Counted from the first letter of the stretch, positions 43,341 to 53,321 are shown. The stretch is DNA of 64,000 nucleotides from Pseudooceanicola endophyticus (GCF_018760365.1 NZ_JAHIAB010000004.1:248001-312000), one strand, 5' to 3'. Translations and numbers: made by a program. The notes: generated by a model from the letters alone, not told the origin.

Positions 43341-44254
43341 TGCTCTTCGGAGAGGTTGAAGACCCGGCTGGGGTGCAGGGCCCCGGCGCGGAACTGGCCG
43401 ACCGCGACCGGCACGCCGTTGTGGCTGGCCCAGCAATCCTCGCCGTAATCCACCCCCGAGGCGATCACCATGCCGGGGTTGCCGTGGCGCATCTTGGCGG
43501 CGCCCTCCGAGGTGGCGGCGACATGGGGCAGGTCGGTCAGGCCCAGCTCCAGCGGCAGCAGGTGCTGATCCAGCTCGGGCGTGCGCGCCAGCTCCTCGAT
43601 GGTGGCCAGAGAGACGCCCTTGTCGGCCTCGAACGGGCCGGACCAGACGCGGCGCAGGTTGCGCACATGGCCGAAGCAGCCCAGCTTCTCGCCCAGATCG
43701 CGGGCGATGGAGCGCACGTAGCCGCCCTTGCCGCAGACCATCTCCAGCGTGATGTGATCGGCGTCGGGGCGTTCCAGCAGGATCAGGCTTTCGACGAAGA
43801 GCGGCCGCGCCGCGATCTCGAACTCCTCGTCGTCGCGGGCCAGCTTGTAGGCGCGCTCACCGTCGATCTTCACCGCCGAGAACTTGGGCGGCACCTGCAT
43901 GATGTCGCCGACGAAACCGTGCAGGGCCTCCTTGATGGCGGCGTCCTCGGGGCGGGCGTCGCTTTGCGCGATCACCTCGCCCTCGGCGTCATCGGTGTTG
44001 GTGGCCTGCCCGAGGCGCACGGTGAAGACATAGGCCTTCAGCGCGTCGGTGATGTAGGGCACGGTCTTGGTGGCCTCGCCAAGCGCCACGGCCAGGACGC
44101 CGGTGGCTTCCGGGTCGAGGGTGCCGGCATGGCCGGCCTTGTTGGCGTCGAAGGCCCAGCGGACCTTGTTGACCACGGCGTTGGAGGTCAGGCCCGCGGG
44201 CTTGTCCACCACGATCCAGCCCGAGATGTCGCGTCCCTTGCGCCTGCGTCCCAT
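43337..44254 (-). CDS. truB: tRNA pseudouridine(55) synthase TruB
   Basis: The 305-residue enzyme makes pseudouridine 55 in the T-loop of tRNAs. The catalytic Asp is D47 in [15 protein letters not shown]; the [20 protein letters not shown] and [15 protein letters not shown] segments are also intact. The C-terminal domain is short, as usual in alphaproteobacteria. It follows the phosphodiester-glycosidase gene by 67 bases and continues into DUF1643. Confidence 0.95.
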   Translation of the reverse strand: MGRRRKGRDISGWIVVDKPAGLTSNAVVNKVRWAFDANKAGHAGTLDPEATGVLAVALGEATKTVPYITDALKAYVFTVRLGQATNTDDAEGEVIAQSDARPEDAAIKEALHGFVGDIMQVPPKFSAVKIDGERAYKLARDDEEFEIAARPLFVESLILLERPDADHITLEMVCGKGGYVRSIARDLGEKLGCFGHVRNLRRVWSGPFEADKGVSLATIEELARTPELDQHLLPLELGLTDLPHVAATSEGAAKMRHGNPGMVIASGVDYGEDCWASHNGVPVAVGQFRAGALHPSRVFNLSEEQ

Positions 44255-44321
44255 GTCGCGTCCCCTGAGAATGCTGCCCTAGAAGGCCGTCCCTCTAAAG
44301 GGGCGGGTCGTTCGGGTCAAC

Positions 44322-45113
44322 TCAGTTCGAGGGGGTCTCGGGGTCGCTGTCGGGCTTGTCGACGACGACGCCGACGATCGGCCCCATTTCCTGACCCCAG
44401 TCGTTGCGCCCGAGCTGCGGCGCATAGAGCCGCGAGATGTTGCCATCGAAATAGAGCGCCTGCGGCAGTTCCAGCCGGTCGCGGAAGAAGCTGGCGAATT
44501 CGTGGAAGGTCACGGGCTGGCGCGAGATCACGAAGACCGCCTTGTCGCCGGATTCGGTGACGCCGACGCCGTTGCGGATGTAGCGCGAGGTGCTGTCGGG
44601 GTTGAAGGCGGGGTGCAGCTTGCCGTCGATGACCAGCATCGGCCCGGACTGGGTGGCGTATGTGCAGTTCAGCTGGTCGCGTTCGGCCTGGTAGCGCAGG
44701 GTCTCGACGACGCGGGCCTTGCCGGGGGTCAGGCAGAAGACGCCGTTCGGCAGCAGGCCGAAATTCCCGGGACCGGCATTGGGGATGACCTGCTTCAGCT
44801 CCTTGCCGTTCTCGATGTAATGGCCGACGGGGCTGCGGTCCTCGTGGTACATGCCGGCGTTCATGGCAAAGCCGAGGGTCTTGCCCTCGACGCCGAGGCG
44901 GGCATTCAGCGCGTCGAATTCGCCATAGGGCGCGCCGCCGGGATCATAGAGGAAGAGGCGGAGGTCGTCCTTGGCGGGATCGACCTCGCAGAGGGCGTAG
45001 CGGGTGCCGTTCCAGGTCTCGTTGCGGCACTCCAGCGCCATGGCGGGCATGGGAAACAGCGGGGCCAGCAGCGGCGTCAGCCCGAGGGCGAGGAGTGCGG
45101 CGCGCAGGAGCAT
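44322..45113 (-). CDS. Secreted phosphodiester glycosidase-like protein (NAGPA/DUF2233)
   Basis: The 263-residue protein has a signal peptide (cleavage near AMA, residue 26) and a phosphodiester glycosidase domain. The AMNAGMYHED, ATQSGPMLVIDG and LYFDGNISRLYAP segments are typical of NAGPA-like enzymes, which cleave GlcNAc-1-phosphodiester links. The envelope substrate is unknown. It sits between rbfA and truB, six bases after rbfA, although it has no obvious link to translation. Four Cys residues may form disulfides. Confidence 0.85.
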   Translation of the reverse strand: MLLRAALLALGLTPLLAPLFPMPAMALECRNETWNGTRYALCEVDPAKDDLRLFLYDPGGAPYGEFDALNARLGVEGKTLGFAMNAGMYHEDRSPVGHYIENGKELKQVIPNAGPGNFGLLPNGVFCLTPGKARVVETLRYQAERDQLNCTYATQSGPMLVIDGKLHPAFNPDSTSRYIRNGVGVTESGDKAVFVISRQPVTFHEFASFFRDRLELPQALYFDGNISRLYAPQLGRNDWGQEMGPIVGVVVDKPDSDPETPSN

Positions 45114-45119
45114 TCCCGC

Positions 45120-45545
45120 TCAGCCCTCGTCCTCGTCGAAATCGTCCTCGGCGCCGTGGATGTCGCGCTGGACGGTTTCATCCGAGAACAGGCGGCGCGT
45201 CTCGTCCAGCCGGTCGAAGGTCTCGTCCGGGCGGAAACGCAGGTCGGGGGTGAACTTGAGGTTCAGCTTGCGCCCGATGGCGCGGCGCATCTCGTGCTTG
45301 TTGCGCTTGAGCAGCTGGATCGCCTCGGTGACGTCGCCACCGCCCAGCGGCATGACATAGGCCGTCGCGATCTTGAGATCGGGCGAGCAGCGCACCTCGC
45401 CCACGGTGATCGACAGGCGATTCAGCTCGGGGTCGTGGATGTCGCCACGTTGCAGAAGCTCCGAGAGGCCACGGCGAATGGTCTCGCCGACGCGAAGCTG
45501 ACGCTGGGAGGGGCCGGGCCCGTCATGGAACTTGTTCTTGCTCAT
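45120..45545 (-). CDS. rbfA: 30S ribosome-binding factor RbfA
   Basis: The 141-residue KH-like protein binds the 30S subunit during maturation of the 16S rRNA 5-prime end. The [17 protein letters not shown] start, the [15 protein letters not shown] strand and the [12 protein letters not shown] segment are characteristic. An acidic C-terminal tail (EDDFDEDEG) is common in the family. The start at 45545 was preferred over an in-frame ATG three codons upstream. It heads the operon with the phosphodiester glycosidase, truB and DUF1643. Confidence 0.94.
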   Translation of the reverse strand: MSKNKFHDGPGPSQRQLRVGETIRRGLSELLQRGDIHDPELNRLSITVGEVRCSPDLKIATAYVMPLGGGDVTEAIQLLKRNKHEMRRAIGRKLNLKFTPDLRFRPDETFDRLDETRRLFSDETVQRDIHGAEDDFDEDEG

Positions 45546-45596
45546 GGGCTGCATCTAGAGGTTTGCAGGGGTTTTGCCAAGTGGAGAGCGCGTGCG

Positions 45597-45657
45597 GGGG
45601 GCGCTGCCCCCATCCCGCTGCGCGGGATTCCCCCGGCATATTTGAGGAAAGATGAAA
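45597..45657 (+). repeat. Dispersed hairpin repeat, copy C
   Basis: GGGGGC loop GCCCCC, then ATCCCG loop CGGGAT, then the tail CCCCCGGCATATTTG and AAAGATGAAA. It lies in the divergent rbfA-dapB gap, so it may influence either promoter. Confidence 0.8.
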
Positions 45658-45717
45658 GGGGTGGGGTGGCGAGGGGGGACCTGCCGGGATATTCAGCGGG
45701 AAAACCGGAGGGTCGAG

Positions 45718-46539
45718 ATGAACGAGAAACCTGGAATCGTGATCACCGGCGCGGCGGGCCGGATGGGCCAGATGCTGATGCGCTGCGTGCTGGAGAGCGA
45801 CGCGGTGCGCCTGGTGGGGGCCGTGGTGCGCCCGGGCCATCCTTGGGTCGGCCGCGACGTGGGCGAGGCGATGGGCGGCACGGCCGTCGGCGTGGTGGCG
45901 AGCGACGATGCGCTGGAGGCGTTTTCGAAGGCGCAGGCGGTGATCGACTTTACCACCCCGGCGGCGACGCTGGAATTCGCCGCCCTGGCGGCCCAGGCGC
46001 GTGCGGTGCACGTGATCGGCACCACCGGCTTTGCCCCCGAGGAGATCGCCGCGCTGGAGCCCGCTTCGCGCCACGCGGTGATGGTGCGCGCCGGCAACAT
46101 GAGCCTGGGGGTCAACCTGCTGGTGCAGCTGGCCAAGCAGGTGGCGGCGGCGCTGGACGAGGATTTCGACATCGAGGTGGTCGAGTATCATCACCGCCGC
46201 AAGGTCGATGCGCCTTCCGGCACCGCGCTGATGCTGGGCGAGGCCGCCGCCGAGGGCCGTGGTGTCGAGCTGGCGCAGGTCGCCGACCGGGGCCGTGACG
46301 GCATCACCGGAGCCCGCGAGCGCGGTCATATCGGTTTTGCCGCCGTGCGGGCGGGCGGCATCGTGGGCGAGCATGACGTGCTCTTCGCTTCTGAATCCGA
46401 GCGGGTGATCCTGCGCCATGTCGCCGAGGACCGTTCGGTCTTTGCGCGTGGCGCCATCAAGGCCGCGCTCTGGGGGCAGGACAAGGGCCCGGGGGCCTAT
46501 GACATGCTGGATGTGCTGGGGCTGAAGCCCGGGGCCTGA
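45718..46539 (+). CDS. dapB: 4-hydroxy-tetrahydrodipicolinate reductase
   Basis: The 273-residue enzyme reduces hydroxytetrahydrodipicolinate in the diaminopimelate/lysine pathway with NAD(P)H. The Rossmann motif GAAGRMGQ is at residues 11-18, the [11 protein letters not shown] and GTTGF segments follow, and the active site reads [29 protein letters not shown] precedes the ATG. An in-frame start 22 codons upstream would run through the repeat copy C and is unlikely. Confidence 0.95.
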   Translation: MNEKPGIVITGAAGRMGQMLMRCVLESDAVRLVGAVVRPGHPWVGRDVGEAMGGTAVGVVASDDALEAFSKAQAVIDFTTPAATLEFAALAAQARAVHVIGTTGFAPEEIAALEPASRHAVMVRAGNMSLGVNLLVQLAKQVAAALDEDFDIEVVEYHHRRKVDAPSGTALMLGEAAAEGRGVELAQVADRGRDGITGARERGHIGFAAVRAGGIVGEHDVLFASESERVILRHVAEDRSVFARGAIKAALWGQDKGPGAYDMLDVLGLKPGA

Positions 46540-46641
46540 GGCCCGGCAAGCGGCGGCGGGTCCTGCAAAAAATATGTTCACCTTGCAGGTTTTGACCGCC
46601 GGGTGGATTGATTTTCCGGTGGTTTCGTGGATGGTCGGGAC

Positions 46642-47031
46642 ATGCTTTCCCGACCCTCCGCCCGCCCGCTGCCCGTGACCTTCCTGATCGGGACCATGCT
46701 GTTCAGCGTGCTTTGCGCGGCCCCGCTGGCCGCCAAGGGGTTCCGACAGATCGAGACGCGCTCGGATTTCCTGGCGCTGGTGGACGGGCATGTGCTGTGG
46801 TCGCTGGGGCTGTCGATGCGGCTGCACGCCAACGGCAACCTGCGCGGCAAGAGCCTGGGGCGGCGGGTCACCGGGCGCTGGCACTGGAAGGACGGGCTGT
46901 TCTGCCGCACCATGAGCGCCGGTGATGATACCCTGCCGATGAATTGCCAGAGCGTGAAGACCCTGGCCAACACCCTGCGGTTCACCGCCGATGCCGGCAA
47001 GGGCCGAAAGCGCGATTTCGAGATCCGCTAG
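46642..47031 (+). CDS. Small secreted protein of unknown function
   Basis: The 129-residue protein has an N-terminal signal peptide (cleavage near AAKG, about residue 31) and a small domain with WHWKDGLFCRT and a second Cys near PMNCQ, which may form a disulfide. It looks periplasmic. I recognise no named family. The GTG at 46627 is an alternative start five codons upstream. It follows dapB by 102 bases on the same strand but no functional link to lysine synthesis is evident. Confidence 0.65.
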   Translation: MLSRPSARPLPVTFLIGTMLFSVLCAAPLAAKGFRQIETRSDFLALVDGHVLWSLGLSMRLHANGNLRGKSLGRRVTGRWHWKDGLFCRTMSAGDDTLPMNCQSVKTLANTLRFTADAGKGRKRDFEIR

Positions 47032-47056
47032 GGGCGGCGATCAGGCGATCAGGCGA

Positions 47057-47302
47057 TCAGAAGTCGATCGCCAGGCCCTTCTTCTCCCAGTCGCCGAAGC
47101 GGGCGGGGTCCAGCCCGTCGCGGCCACCGTATTCGCGCGGCGCGGCGTCGGAGGCGGCCTCGGCGGCGGCGCGGCGTTCGGCGGCCTCGGCCAGGGCGCG
47201 CTGCGCGGCGGGGGGCAGATCGCTGAGCGGCGTGCCCGAGGCGGCGCGCGGGGTGGCGTCTTCCTGCGGGGCGGAATCGGGGATGAGATCGTCCTGGGAC
47301 AT
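47057..47302 (-). CDS. DUF1674 protein (SdhAF4-like)
   Basis: The 81-residue protein ends in the DUF1674 signature EYGGRDGLDPARFGDWEKKGLAIDF (shown here only by its key parts GRDG, RFGDW and KG-x-x-IDF). In eukaryotes the family is SDHAF4, which helps flavinate the succinate dehydrogenase subunit; bacterial members are likely assembly factors too. No sdh gene is close. A 27-bp tandem duplication covers its ribosome site and start codon, so a second in-frame ATG nine codons upstream, at 47329, also has its own AAAGGAA site. The gene is divergent from rsmB. Confidence 0.85.
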   Translation of the reverse strand: MSQDDLIPDSAPQEDATPRAASGTPLSDLPPAAQRALAEAAERRAAAEAASDAAPREYGGRDGLDPARFGDWEKKGLAIDF

Positions 47303-47351
47303 GACGGTTCCTTTCGGCTTCGCCGACATGGCGGTTCCTTTCGGCTTCGCC
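47298..47351. repeat. 27-bp tandem duplication over a start codon
   Basis: Two copies of a 27-base unit stand end to end with one mismatch. Each holds, on the minus strand, AAAGGAAC and an ATG, and the unit length keeps the frame. The DUF1674 gene therefore has two complete start signals. Confidence 0.85.
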
Positions 47352-47400
47352 CATGATATACGCGCGCCCTGTGCCTTCGCAACCTGACCCGGACCCCGAC

Positions 47401-48735
47401 ATGCCTGCTCCCCGACGCCCCCGTACCCCGAATGCGCGCCCCCAGGCGGCGCCCAAAGCCGACACCCGCCGGGCGCCCTCGGCGCGCGGTGCCGCGCTGC
47501 GGATGCTGAACGAGGTGCTGGGCGAGGAGCCGCGGCTTCTGGCCGACCTCTCGGATGCGCCCTGGGCCGCGGGCATGGCGGGGGCCGACCGGGCCCGCGC
47601 GCAACGGCTGGCCGCCGAGACCCTGCGCGGTCTGGAACGCTGCGACCGGCTGCTGGCGAAGCACCTGAAGAAGCTGCCGCCGCTGCCGGTGCGCAACGTC
47701 CTGCGCATCGCCACCTGGGAGCTGGCCCATGGCGAGGCCGCCCATGGCGTGGTCAACGATGCGGTGAACGCGGTGTCGCGGATGCCGCGCCAGGGGCATC
47801 TGAAGGGGCTGGTCAACGCCGTGCTGCGCAAGATCGCCGATGAGGCGCCCTCCGAATGGCCGAAGCTGCGCGCGCCGCGTCTGCCCGACTGGCTGCGCGA
47901 GCCGCTGGTTGCGGCCTATTCCAGCGCGCAGATGCTGGCTTTCGAGGCCGCCCATGCCGCCGGCGCGCCGCTGGACCTGACGCCGCGCGATCCGGCGCAG
48001 GCTGCCGACTGGGCGGAAAAGCTGGGCGGCGTGCTGCTGCCCACCGGATCGGTCCGGCTGGCGGAGGCGGGGCAGATCTCGGCGCTGCCGGGATACGAGG
48101 AGGGCGCGTGGTGGGTGCAGGATGCCGCCGCCGCCCTGCCGGTGAAGCTGCTGGCCCCCAAGCAGGGCGAGAAGATCCTGGATCTGTGCGCCGCGCCCGG
48201 GGGAAAGACCCTGCAGGTCGCCGCCGCCGGGGCCGAGGTGACGGCGGTGGACCTGTCCGCCCACCGTCTGAAACGGCTGGAGGCGAACCTGAAACGCACC
48301 GGGCTTAAGGCGACCGTCATCGCCGGCGACGCGATGGAGCACGAGGGGCGCTATGATGCGATCCTGCTGGATGCGCCCTGTTCGGCGACCGGCACGATCC
48401 GCCGCCACCCCGATCTGCCGCACGCCCGCGACGGCGCGGAAATCGGCGACCTGATCGGCCTGCAATCCTTCATGATCGACCATGCGCTGAGCCTGCTGAA
48501 CCCCGGCGGGCGGCTGGTCTTCTGCACCTGCTCGCTGATTCCCGACGAGGGCGAGTGCCAGATCGAGGAGGCGCTGGAACGTCATCCGGACCTGCGCGTC
48601 GATCGCAGCGCGCTGGAACGTCCCGGCATCGACCCGGCCTGGATCACCGAAGAGGGCGGGCTGCGCCTGACCCCGGATCTGTGGCCCGATCTGGGCGGCA
48701 TGGATGGCTTCTACATGGCGGTGCTGACCCGCTGA
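47401..48735 (+). CDS. rsmB: 16S rRNA m5C967 methyltransferase RsmB
   Basis: The 444-residue protein has an N-terminal NusB-like RNA-binding domain (about 25-150) and a C-terminal RsmB methyltransferase. The SAM site is DLCAAPGGKT, the PC motif is DAPCSATGTIRRHPD and the nucleophile Cys is in FCTCSL. It makes m5C at position 967 of 16S rRNA. The ATG at 47401 leaves a Pro/Arg-rich start; an ATG-like start at 47353 would add 16 residues and cannot be excluded. It begins a long plus-strand run. Confidence 0.93.
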   Translation: MPAPRRPRTPNARPQAAPKADTRRAPSARGAALRMLNEVLGEEPRLLADLSDAPWAAGMAGADRARAQRLAAETLRGLERCDRLLAKHLKKLPPLPVRNVLRIATWELAHGEAAHGVVNDAVNAVSRMPRQGHLKGLVNAVLRKIADEAPSEWPKLRAPRLPDWLREPLVAAYSSAQMLAFEAAHAAGAPLDLTPRDPAQAADWAEKLGGVLLPTGSVRLAEAGQISALPGYEEGAWWVQDAAAALPVKLLAPKQGEKILDLCAAPGGKTLQVAAAGAEVTAVDLSAHRLKRLEANLKRTGLKATVIAGDAMEHEGRYDAILLDAPCSATGTIRRHPDLPHARDGAEIGDLIGLQSFMIDHALSLLNPGGRLVFCTCSLIPDEGECQIEEALERHPDLRVDRSALERPGIDPAWITEEGGLRLTPDLWPDLGGMDGFYMAVLTR

Positions 48736-48834
48736 TCGGCGCCTTGATCCCTATTGTGACATGACAGCGGCGGGGCCGCAGGCTAGGCTTCGTGCAGGCG
48801 CCGGAAGAGTGCCGCCCGAGCGAGCGAGGCCCCG

Positions 48835-50577
48835 ATGTCCAGATCCAAGACCCTCCCCCCGGGGGGAACCGCCGTTGGTGCGCTGAACCGGCTTCAGGCC
48901 TGGCGCGCCACCCGGGGCCACCCGGTCAGCGCGTTGATTTCCCAGCCCGAACCGCGCAGCACCGGCAGCTATGCCCGGGGCTTTGCGCTGTTGCAGGGCA
49001 ACTACCTGTTCTCGGCCCAGATCCCGACCGGGCCGGGGACGCTCTGGCAGGTCGAGGCCCCCGATGCCGCCTTCCTGGACGAGATCCACGGCTTTGCCTG
49101 GCTGGATGACCTGGCCGCCGTCGGCAGCCCGCCGGCGCGGGATCTGGCGCAGCGCTGGATTGCCGACTGGTTCGACCGCTACGGACGCGGACAGGGCCCG
49201 GGCTGGCGCCCCGAACTGGCCGGGCGGCGGCTGATCCGGCTGGTGCATCACGCGCTGTTCCTGCTGCGCGGGCAGGGCGCCGAGGCGCAGAACCTCTATT
49301 TCGAGGGGCTGGCCCGCCAGACCCTGTTCCTGGCCCGCCGCGCCCGTTCTGCCCCCGAGGGGCTGCCCCGGTTCGAGGCGCTTTGCGGGCTGGTCTGCGC
49401 CGGTCTGGCGCTGGAGGGGATGGAGGCGCGTGCACTGGCCGGGATCGCCGCGCTGGAGCGAGAGGCGGCGGCGCGCATTGGCGCCGAAGGCCAGATCCCT
49501 TCGCGCAACCCCGAGGAACTGCTTGAGATCTTCTGCCTGCTGACATGGGCCGCCGCGGCGATCGAGGCGGCGGGCCGTCCGCCCGCCCCGAAGCTTCAGG
49601 CGGCGATCGTGCGCATCGCGCCGGTGCTGCGGCGGCTGCGCCACGGCGATGGCGGGCTGGCACGCTTCCATGGCGGTGGGCCGGGGATCGAGGGGCGGCT
49701 GGACCAGGCGCTGCGCGACAGCTGCGTGCCGGCGCGGCTGTCTTCGGGGATGGCCATGGGTTATGGCCGGCTTCAGGCGGGGCGCACCGATGTCATCGTC
49801 GATGCCGATCCGCCCGCCGCCGGAGAGGCCGGGGCGCAGGCCCATGCCTCGACCCTGGCGTTCGAGCTGACCTCGGGCCGCCGGCCCGTGGTGGTCAGCT
49901 GCGGCACCGGGCGCAGCTTTGGCGATGACTGGCGCCGCGCCGGGCGCTCCACCCCCAGCCATTCGGTGCTTTGCCTTGATGGCGCCTCTTCCTCGGTGCA
50001 GGCGGCGCGGAGCGAGACCCTGGCCGAGATCCCCCGCCACACGCCGCACACGCTGGAGGAGGTGTCGGGCGGGATCTGCTTCGAGGGCGCCCATGACGGC
50101 TACCAGAAGCGCTATGGCCTGACCCATGCCCGCAAGCTGACCCTGTCGCGCGATGGCCGCAGCCTGAGCGGCGAGGATCTGCTGCTGGCGCTGAATGATG
50201 GCGGCAAGCGCCGCTTCGACCGCGCCTCGAAGGCGGCGTCGCGGCTGGGCGTGCCCTGGCGGCTGCGCTTCCATCTGCATCCCGACGTGCGCCCCGATCT
50301 GGACCTGGCGCGCAACAGCGTCACGCTGACGCTGCTCAGTGGCGAATCCTGGGTCTTCCAGCCGGTCGGGCGCTTTGAGCTGACGGTAGAGCCCTCGGTC
50401 TGGCTGGAAAGGGGGCGGCTGAAGCCCGCCAGTACAAAACAGCTGGTTCTCTCCGGGCGCGCAATGGAGTATGCGACGCGCATTCGCTGGTCTTTCGCCA
50501 AGGCAGAGGGTACTCCCCTCGCCATCCGGGACGTCCCCGAGGAGGAGGCGGAGGCGCCCGCGACCGAAGTGACCTGA
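48835..50577 (+). CDS. Heparinase II/III-family protein
   Basis: The 580-residue protein is an alpha/alpha toroid followed by a beta-sandwich, as in the heparinase II/III family. Recognisable parts are the RLIRLVHHALFLL helix, the GDGGLARFHGG loop, and the HTPHTLEEV and HDGYQKRYGLTHARKL segments with probable catalytic His and Tyr. No signal peptide is seen, so the usual uronate-polysaccharide lyase role in the periplasm is doubtful. Its place between rsmB and purH seems to be a conserved family arrangement. Possible role in cell-wall or capsule turnover. Confidence 0.82.
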   Translation: MSRSKTLPPGGTAVGALNRLQAWRATRGHPVSALISQPEPRSTGSYARGFALLQGNYLFSAQIPTGPGTLWQVEAPDAAFLDEIHGFAWLDDLAAVGSPPARDLAQRWIADWFDRYGRGQGPGWRPELAGRRLIRLVHHALFLLRGQGAEAQNLYFEGLARQTLFLARRARSAPEGLPRFEALCGLVCAGLALEGMEARALAGIAALEREAAARIGAEGQIPSRNPEELLEIFCLLTWAAAAIEAAGRPPAPKLQAAIVRIAPVLRRLRHGDGGLARFHGGGPGIEGRLDQALRDSCVPARLSSGMAMGYGRLQAGRTDVIVDADPPAAGEAGAQAHASTLAFELTSGRRPVVVSCGTGRSFGDDWRRAGRSTPSHSVLCLDGASSSVQAARSETLAEIPRHTPHTLEEVSGGICFEGAHDGYQKRYGLTHARKLTLSRDGRSLSGEDLLLALNDGGKRRFDRASKAASRLGVPWRLRFHLHPDVRPDLDLARNSVTLTLLSGESWVFQPVGRFELTVEPSVWLERGRLKPASTKQLVLSGRAMEYATRIRWSFAKAEGTPLAIRDVPEEEAEAPATEVT

Positions 50578-50604
50578 CCTGTAACGCTGCCTGGACCTGA
50601 CCCA

Positions 50605-52203
50605 ATGACCGATACCCTCGCACTTCATCCGGTGCGCCGCGCGCTGATTTCCGTTTCCGACAAGACCGGCCTCGTAGAGCTGGCCAAGGCGCTGACCGAG
50701 CGCGGGATCGAGCTTCTGTCCACCGGCGGCAGCGCGGGGATGCTGCGCGAGGCCGGCCTGACCGTGAAGGACGTGGCCGAGGTCACCGGTTTCCCGGAAA
50801 TGATGGACGGTCGCGTCAAGACGCTGCACCCCAAGGTCCATGGCGGCCTGCTGGCGCTGCGCGACGACCCGACCCACGTTGCGGCCATGGAAGCCCATGA
50901 CATCGGTCCGATCGACCTGCTGATCGTGAACCTCTACCCGTTCGAGGAAACCGTCGCGAAGGGTGCCGACTACGACACCTGCATCGAGAACATCGACATC
51001 GGCGGCCCGGCGATGATCCGCGCGGCGGCGAAGAACCACAAGTTCGTCAACGTCGTGGTGGATACCGAAGATTACGCGGCCCTGCTGGCCGAGCTGGACG
51101 CCCATGACGGCGCGACCTCCTACGCCTTCCGTCAGAAACTGGCGCAGACCGCCTATGCCCGCACCGGCGCCTATGACGCCGCCGTGTCGACCTGGATGGC
51201 CGATGCGCTGAACGACGCCGCGCCGCGCCGCCGCGTCTTCGCCGGCACCCTGGCGCAGACCCTGCGCTACGGCGAGAACCCGCACCAGTCGGCTGCCTTC
51301 TACACCGATGGCTCGGCCCGTCCGGGGGTTGCCACCGCGACCCAGGTGCAGGGCAAGGAACTGTCCTACAACAACATCAACGACACCGATGCCGCGTTCG
51401 AGCTGGTCTCGGAATTCCTGCCCGCCAACGGCCCGGCCTGCGCAATCATCAAGCACGCCAACCCCTGCGGCGTGGCGCGCGGCGAGACCCTGCGCGAAGC
51501 CTATACCAACGCCTTCGACTGCGACCGCACTTCGGCCTTCGGCGGCATCATCGCGCTGAACCAGCCGCTGGACCTGGAAACCGCCGAAGAGATCTCCCAG
51601 ATCTTCACCGAGGTGATCATCGCGCCCGGCGCCGATGAGGCCGCCAAGGAACTGCTCTCGAAGAAGAAGAATCTGCGCCTGCTGCTGACCGACGGTCTGG
51701 CGGATCCGAAGACCGCGGGCCTGATGGTCAAGCAGGTCTCGGGCGGGATGCTGGTGCAGGACAAGGACTCGGGTCATATCGACATGGACGACCTGAAGGT
51801 CGTGACCAAGCGCAAGCCCTCGGACAAGGAAATGGCCGACCTGCTGTTCGCCTGGAAGGTCGCCAAGCACGTGAAGTCCAACGCCATCGTCTACGTCAAG
51901 GACGGCGCGACCGTGGGTGTGGGCGCCGGCCAGATGTCCCGCGTCGACAGCTGCCGCATTGCCGCGCGCAAGGCGCAGGACATGGCCGAGGCGATGGGCC
52001 TTGCCCAGCCGCTGACCATCGGGTCGGTCGTTGCCTCGGACGCGTTCTTCCCCTTCGCCGACGGTCTGCTGACCGCAGCCGAAGCCGGTGCCACGGCGGT
52101 GATCCAGCCGGGCGGCTCCATGCGCGACCAGGAAGTCATCGACGCGGCGGACGAGGCAGGTCTGGCCATGGTCATGACCGGCATGCGCCACTTCCGCCAC
52201 TGA
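50605..52203 (+). CDS. purH: Bifunctional AICAR transformylase / IMP cyclohydrolase
   Basis: The 532-residue enzyme does the last two steps of IMP synthesis. The N-terminal cyclohydrolase carries [13 protein letters not shown] and [13 protein letters not shown]; the C-terminal transformylase carries the KHANPCGVA segment with the catalytic Lys-His. Length is normal and no break is seen. It starts 27 bases after the heparinase-like gene, and lspA begins seven bases after its stop, indicating co-transcription. Confidence 0.97.
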   Translation: MTDTLALHPVRRALISVSDKTGLVELAKALTERGIELLSTGGSAGMLREAGLTVKDVAEVTGFPEMMDGRVKTLHPKVHGGLLALRDDPTHVAAMEAHDIGPIDLLIVNLYPFEETVAKGADYDTCIENIDIGGPAMIRAAAKNHKFVNVVVDTEDYAALLAELDAHDGATSYAFRQKLAQTAYARTGAYDAAVSTWMADALNDAAPRRRVFAGTLAQTLRYGENPHQSAAFYTDGSARPGVATATQVQGKELSYNNINDTDAAFELVSEFLPANGPACAIIKHANPCGVARGETLREAYTNAFDCDRTSAFGGIIALNQPLDLETAEEISQIFTEVIIAPGADEAAKELLSKKKNLRLLLTDGLADPKTAGLMVKQVSGGMLVQDKDSGHIDMDDLKVVTKRKPSDKEMADLLFAWKVAKHVKSNAIVYVKDGATVGVGAGQMSRVDSCRIAARKAQDMAEAMGLAQPLTIGSVVASDAFFPFADGLLTAAEAGATAVIQPGGSMRDQEVIDAADEAGLAMVMTGMRHFRH

Positions 52204-52210
52204 GGCCTGG

Positions 52211-52681
52211 ATGCGCATCGTCACCCTGACGGCCTTTCTGTCGATCCTCCTGGACCAGGTGACCAAGATCATCGTGGTTCAGGGGCTCGACCTGGAAAGC
52301 AAGCTGAGGATCCCGGTCATCGACGGGTTCCTCAGTTTCCGCATGGCCTGGAACGAGGGCATCAACTTCGGCCTTTTCGCCGGCAGCGGCAGCCAGAATG
52401 CCCGCTGGATCCTGATCGGCGTCGCGGTGGTGATCTGCCTGGCGGTGCTCTACTGGGTGCGGCGCCAGCGGCCGGGCACCTGGGGCCAGGTGGCCGCCGG
52501 GCTGATCATCGGCGGCGCGCTCGGAAACGTGATCGACCGGCTGTGGTATGGCGCGGTGGCGGACTTCCTGAACGTCACCTGCTGCGGCATCGTCAATCCC
52601 TTTGCCTTCAACGTGGCGGATGCGGCGATCTTCCTCGGCGCCGTGCTGCTGGTGCTGATGCCTGCCCAGAAAGGGGCGTGA
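52211..52681 (+). CDS. lspA: Lipoprotein signal peptidase (signal peptidase II)
   Basis: The 156-residue membrane protease cuts lipoprotein signal peptides after lipid attachment at Cys. It has four membrane helices. The catalytic aspartates lie in the [15 protein letters not shown] and FNVADAAIF blocks, both intact. It starts seven bases after purH. The next gene itself encodes a lipoprotein, which would be a substrate of this enzyme. Confidence 0.96.
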   Translation: MRIVTLTAFLSILLDQVTKIIVVQGLDLESKLRIPVIDGFLSFRMAWNEGINFGLFAGSGSQNARWILIGVAVVICLAVLYWVRRQRPGTWGQVAAGLIIGGALGNVIDRLWYGAVADFLNVTCCGIVNPFAFNVADAAIFLGAVLLVLMPAQKGA

Positions 52682-52730
52682 CCTCGGCATGGGGATGCGA
52701 TACTCCTCGCCCGAAACAAGGAGGCTGCCG

Positions 52731-53321
52731 ATGAGAATGGCAACGGGTCTTGCGCTGGCAACGGTTTGTGCGCTGGCGGCCTGCGGAAGCGACCGCGACA
52801 TCAGCATGCGCAAGTTCCACAAGACCAGCGCCGGTCCTGAGGAATTCGACGTCCTGCCCACAAAGGACCTTGAGCAGCCCGCGAATTACACCACCCTTCC
52901 GGTGCCCACGCCGGGCGGCGCGAACCTGGTGGACCAGACGCCGCGCGCGGATGCTGTGACGGCGCTTGGGGGCAAGGCTTCGGCGCTGGTCGATGCCGGG
53001 CGGGTGCCTGCTTCGGACACGGCGCTGGTGACCTATGCGTCCCGCGACGGCATCGATCCCTCGATCCGTCCGACGCTTGAGAAGGAAGACACCGCCTTCC
53101 GCCGCAAGATGTCGCGCTTCGGTTTCCTGAACATCCTTGGGATCGACCGCTACTACGAGGCCTACAAGGACCAGACGCTGGACGCCCAGAAGGCTGCGGC
53201 GCGCGCCCGGGCTGCCGGGATCGAAACCCCGACCTCGCCGCCCGGCGACGGATCGACCCCGGCCATCCTGCTGCCGCAGGACCGCAGCGTGTCCCCGGAA
53301 ATCACCGAATCCGGCAGATGA
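52731..53321 (+). CDS. DUF3035 lipoprotein, BamF-like
   Basis: The 196-residue lipoprotein has a signal peptide with lipobox LAAC (Cys18). The mature domain begins with RKFHKTSAGPEEFDVLP, which is the DUF3035 signature. In Caulobacter a protein of this type (BamF) belongs to the outer-membrane beta-barrel assembly machine, so a role with BamA is likely. AAGGAGG precedes the ATG at 52731; a longer start at 52689 has no such site. The disordered C-terminus is Pro/Ala-rich. A terminator follows. Confidence 0.88.
   Translation: MRMATGLALATVCALAACGSDRDISMRKFHKTSAGPEEFDVLPTKDLEQPANYTTLPVPTPGGANLVDQTPRADAVTALGGKASALVDAGRVPASDTALVTYASRDGIDPSIRPTLEKEDTAFRRKMSRFGFLNILGIDRYYEAYKDQTLDAQKAAARARAAGIETPTSPPGDGSTPAILLPQDRSVSPEITESGR

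Noticed and set aside
48751-52272. A minus-strand open frame of about 1170 codons across the heparinase-like and purH genes
   Set aside because: It is antisense to purH, which is certain, and has the same low-information composition with no start signal.
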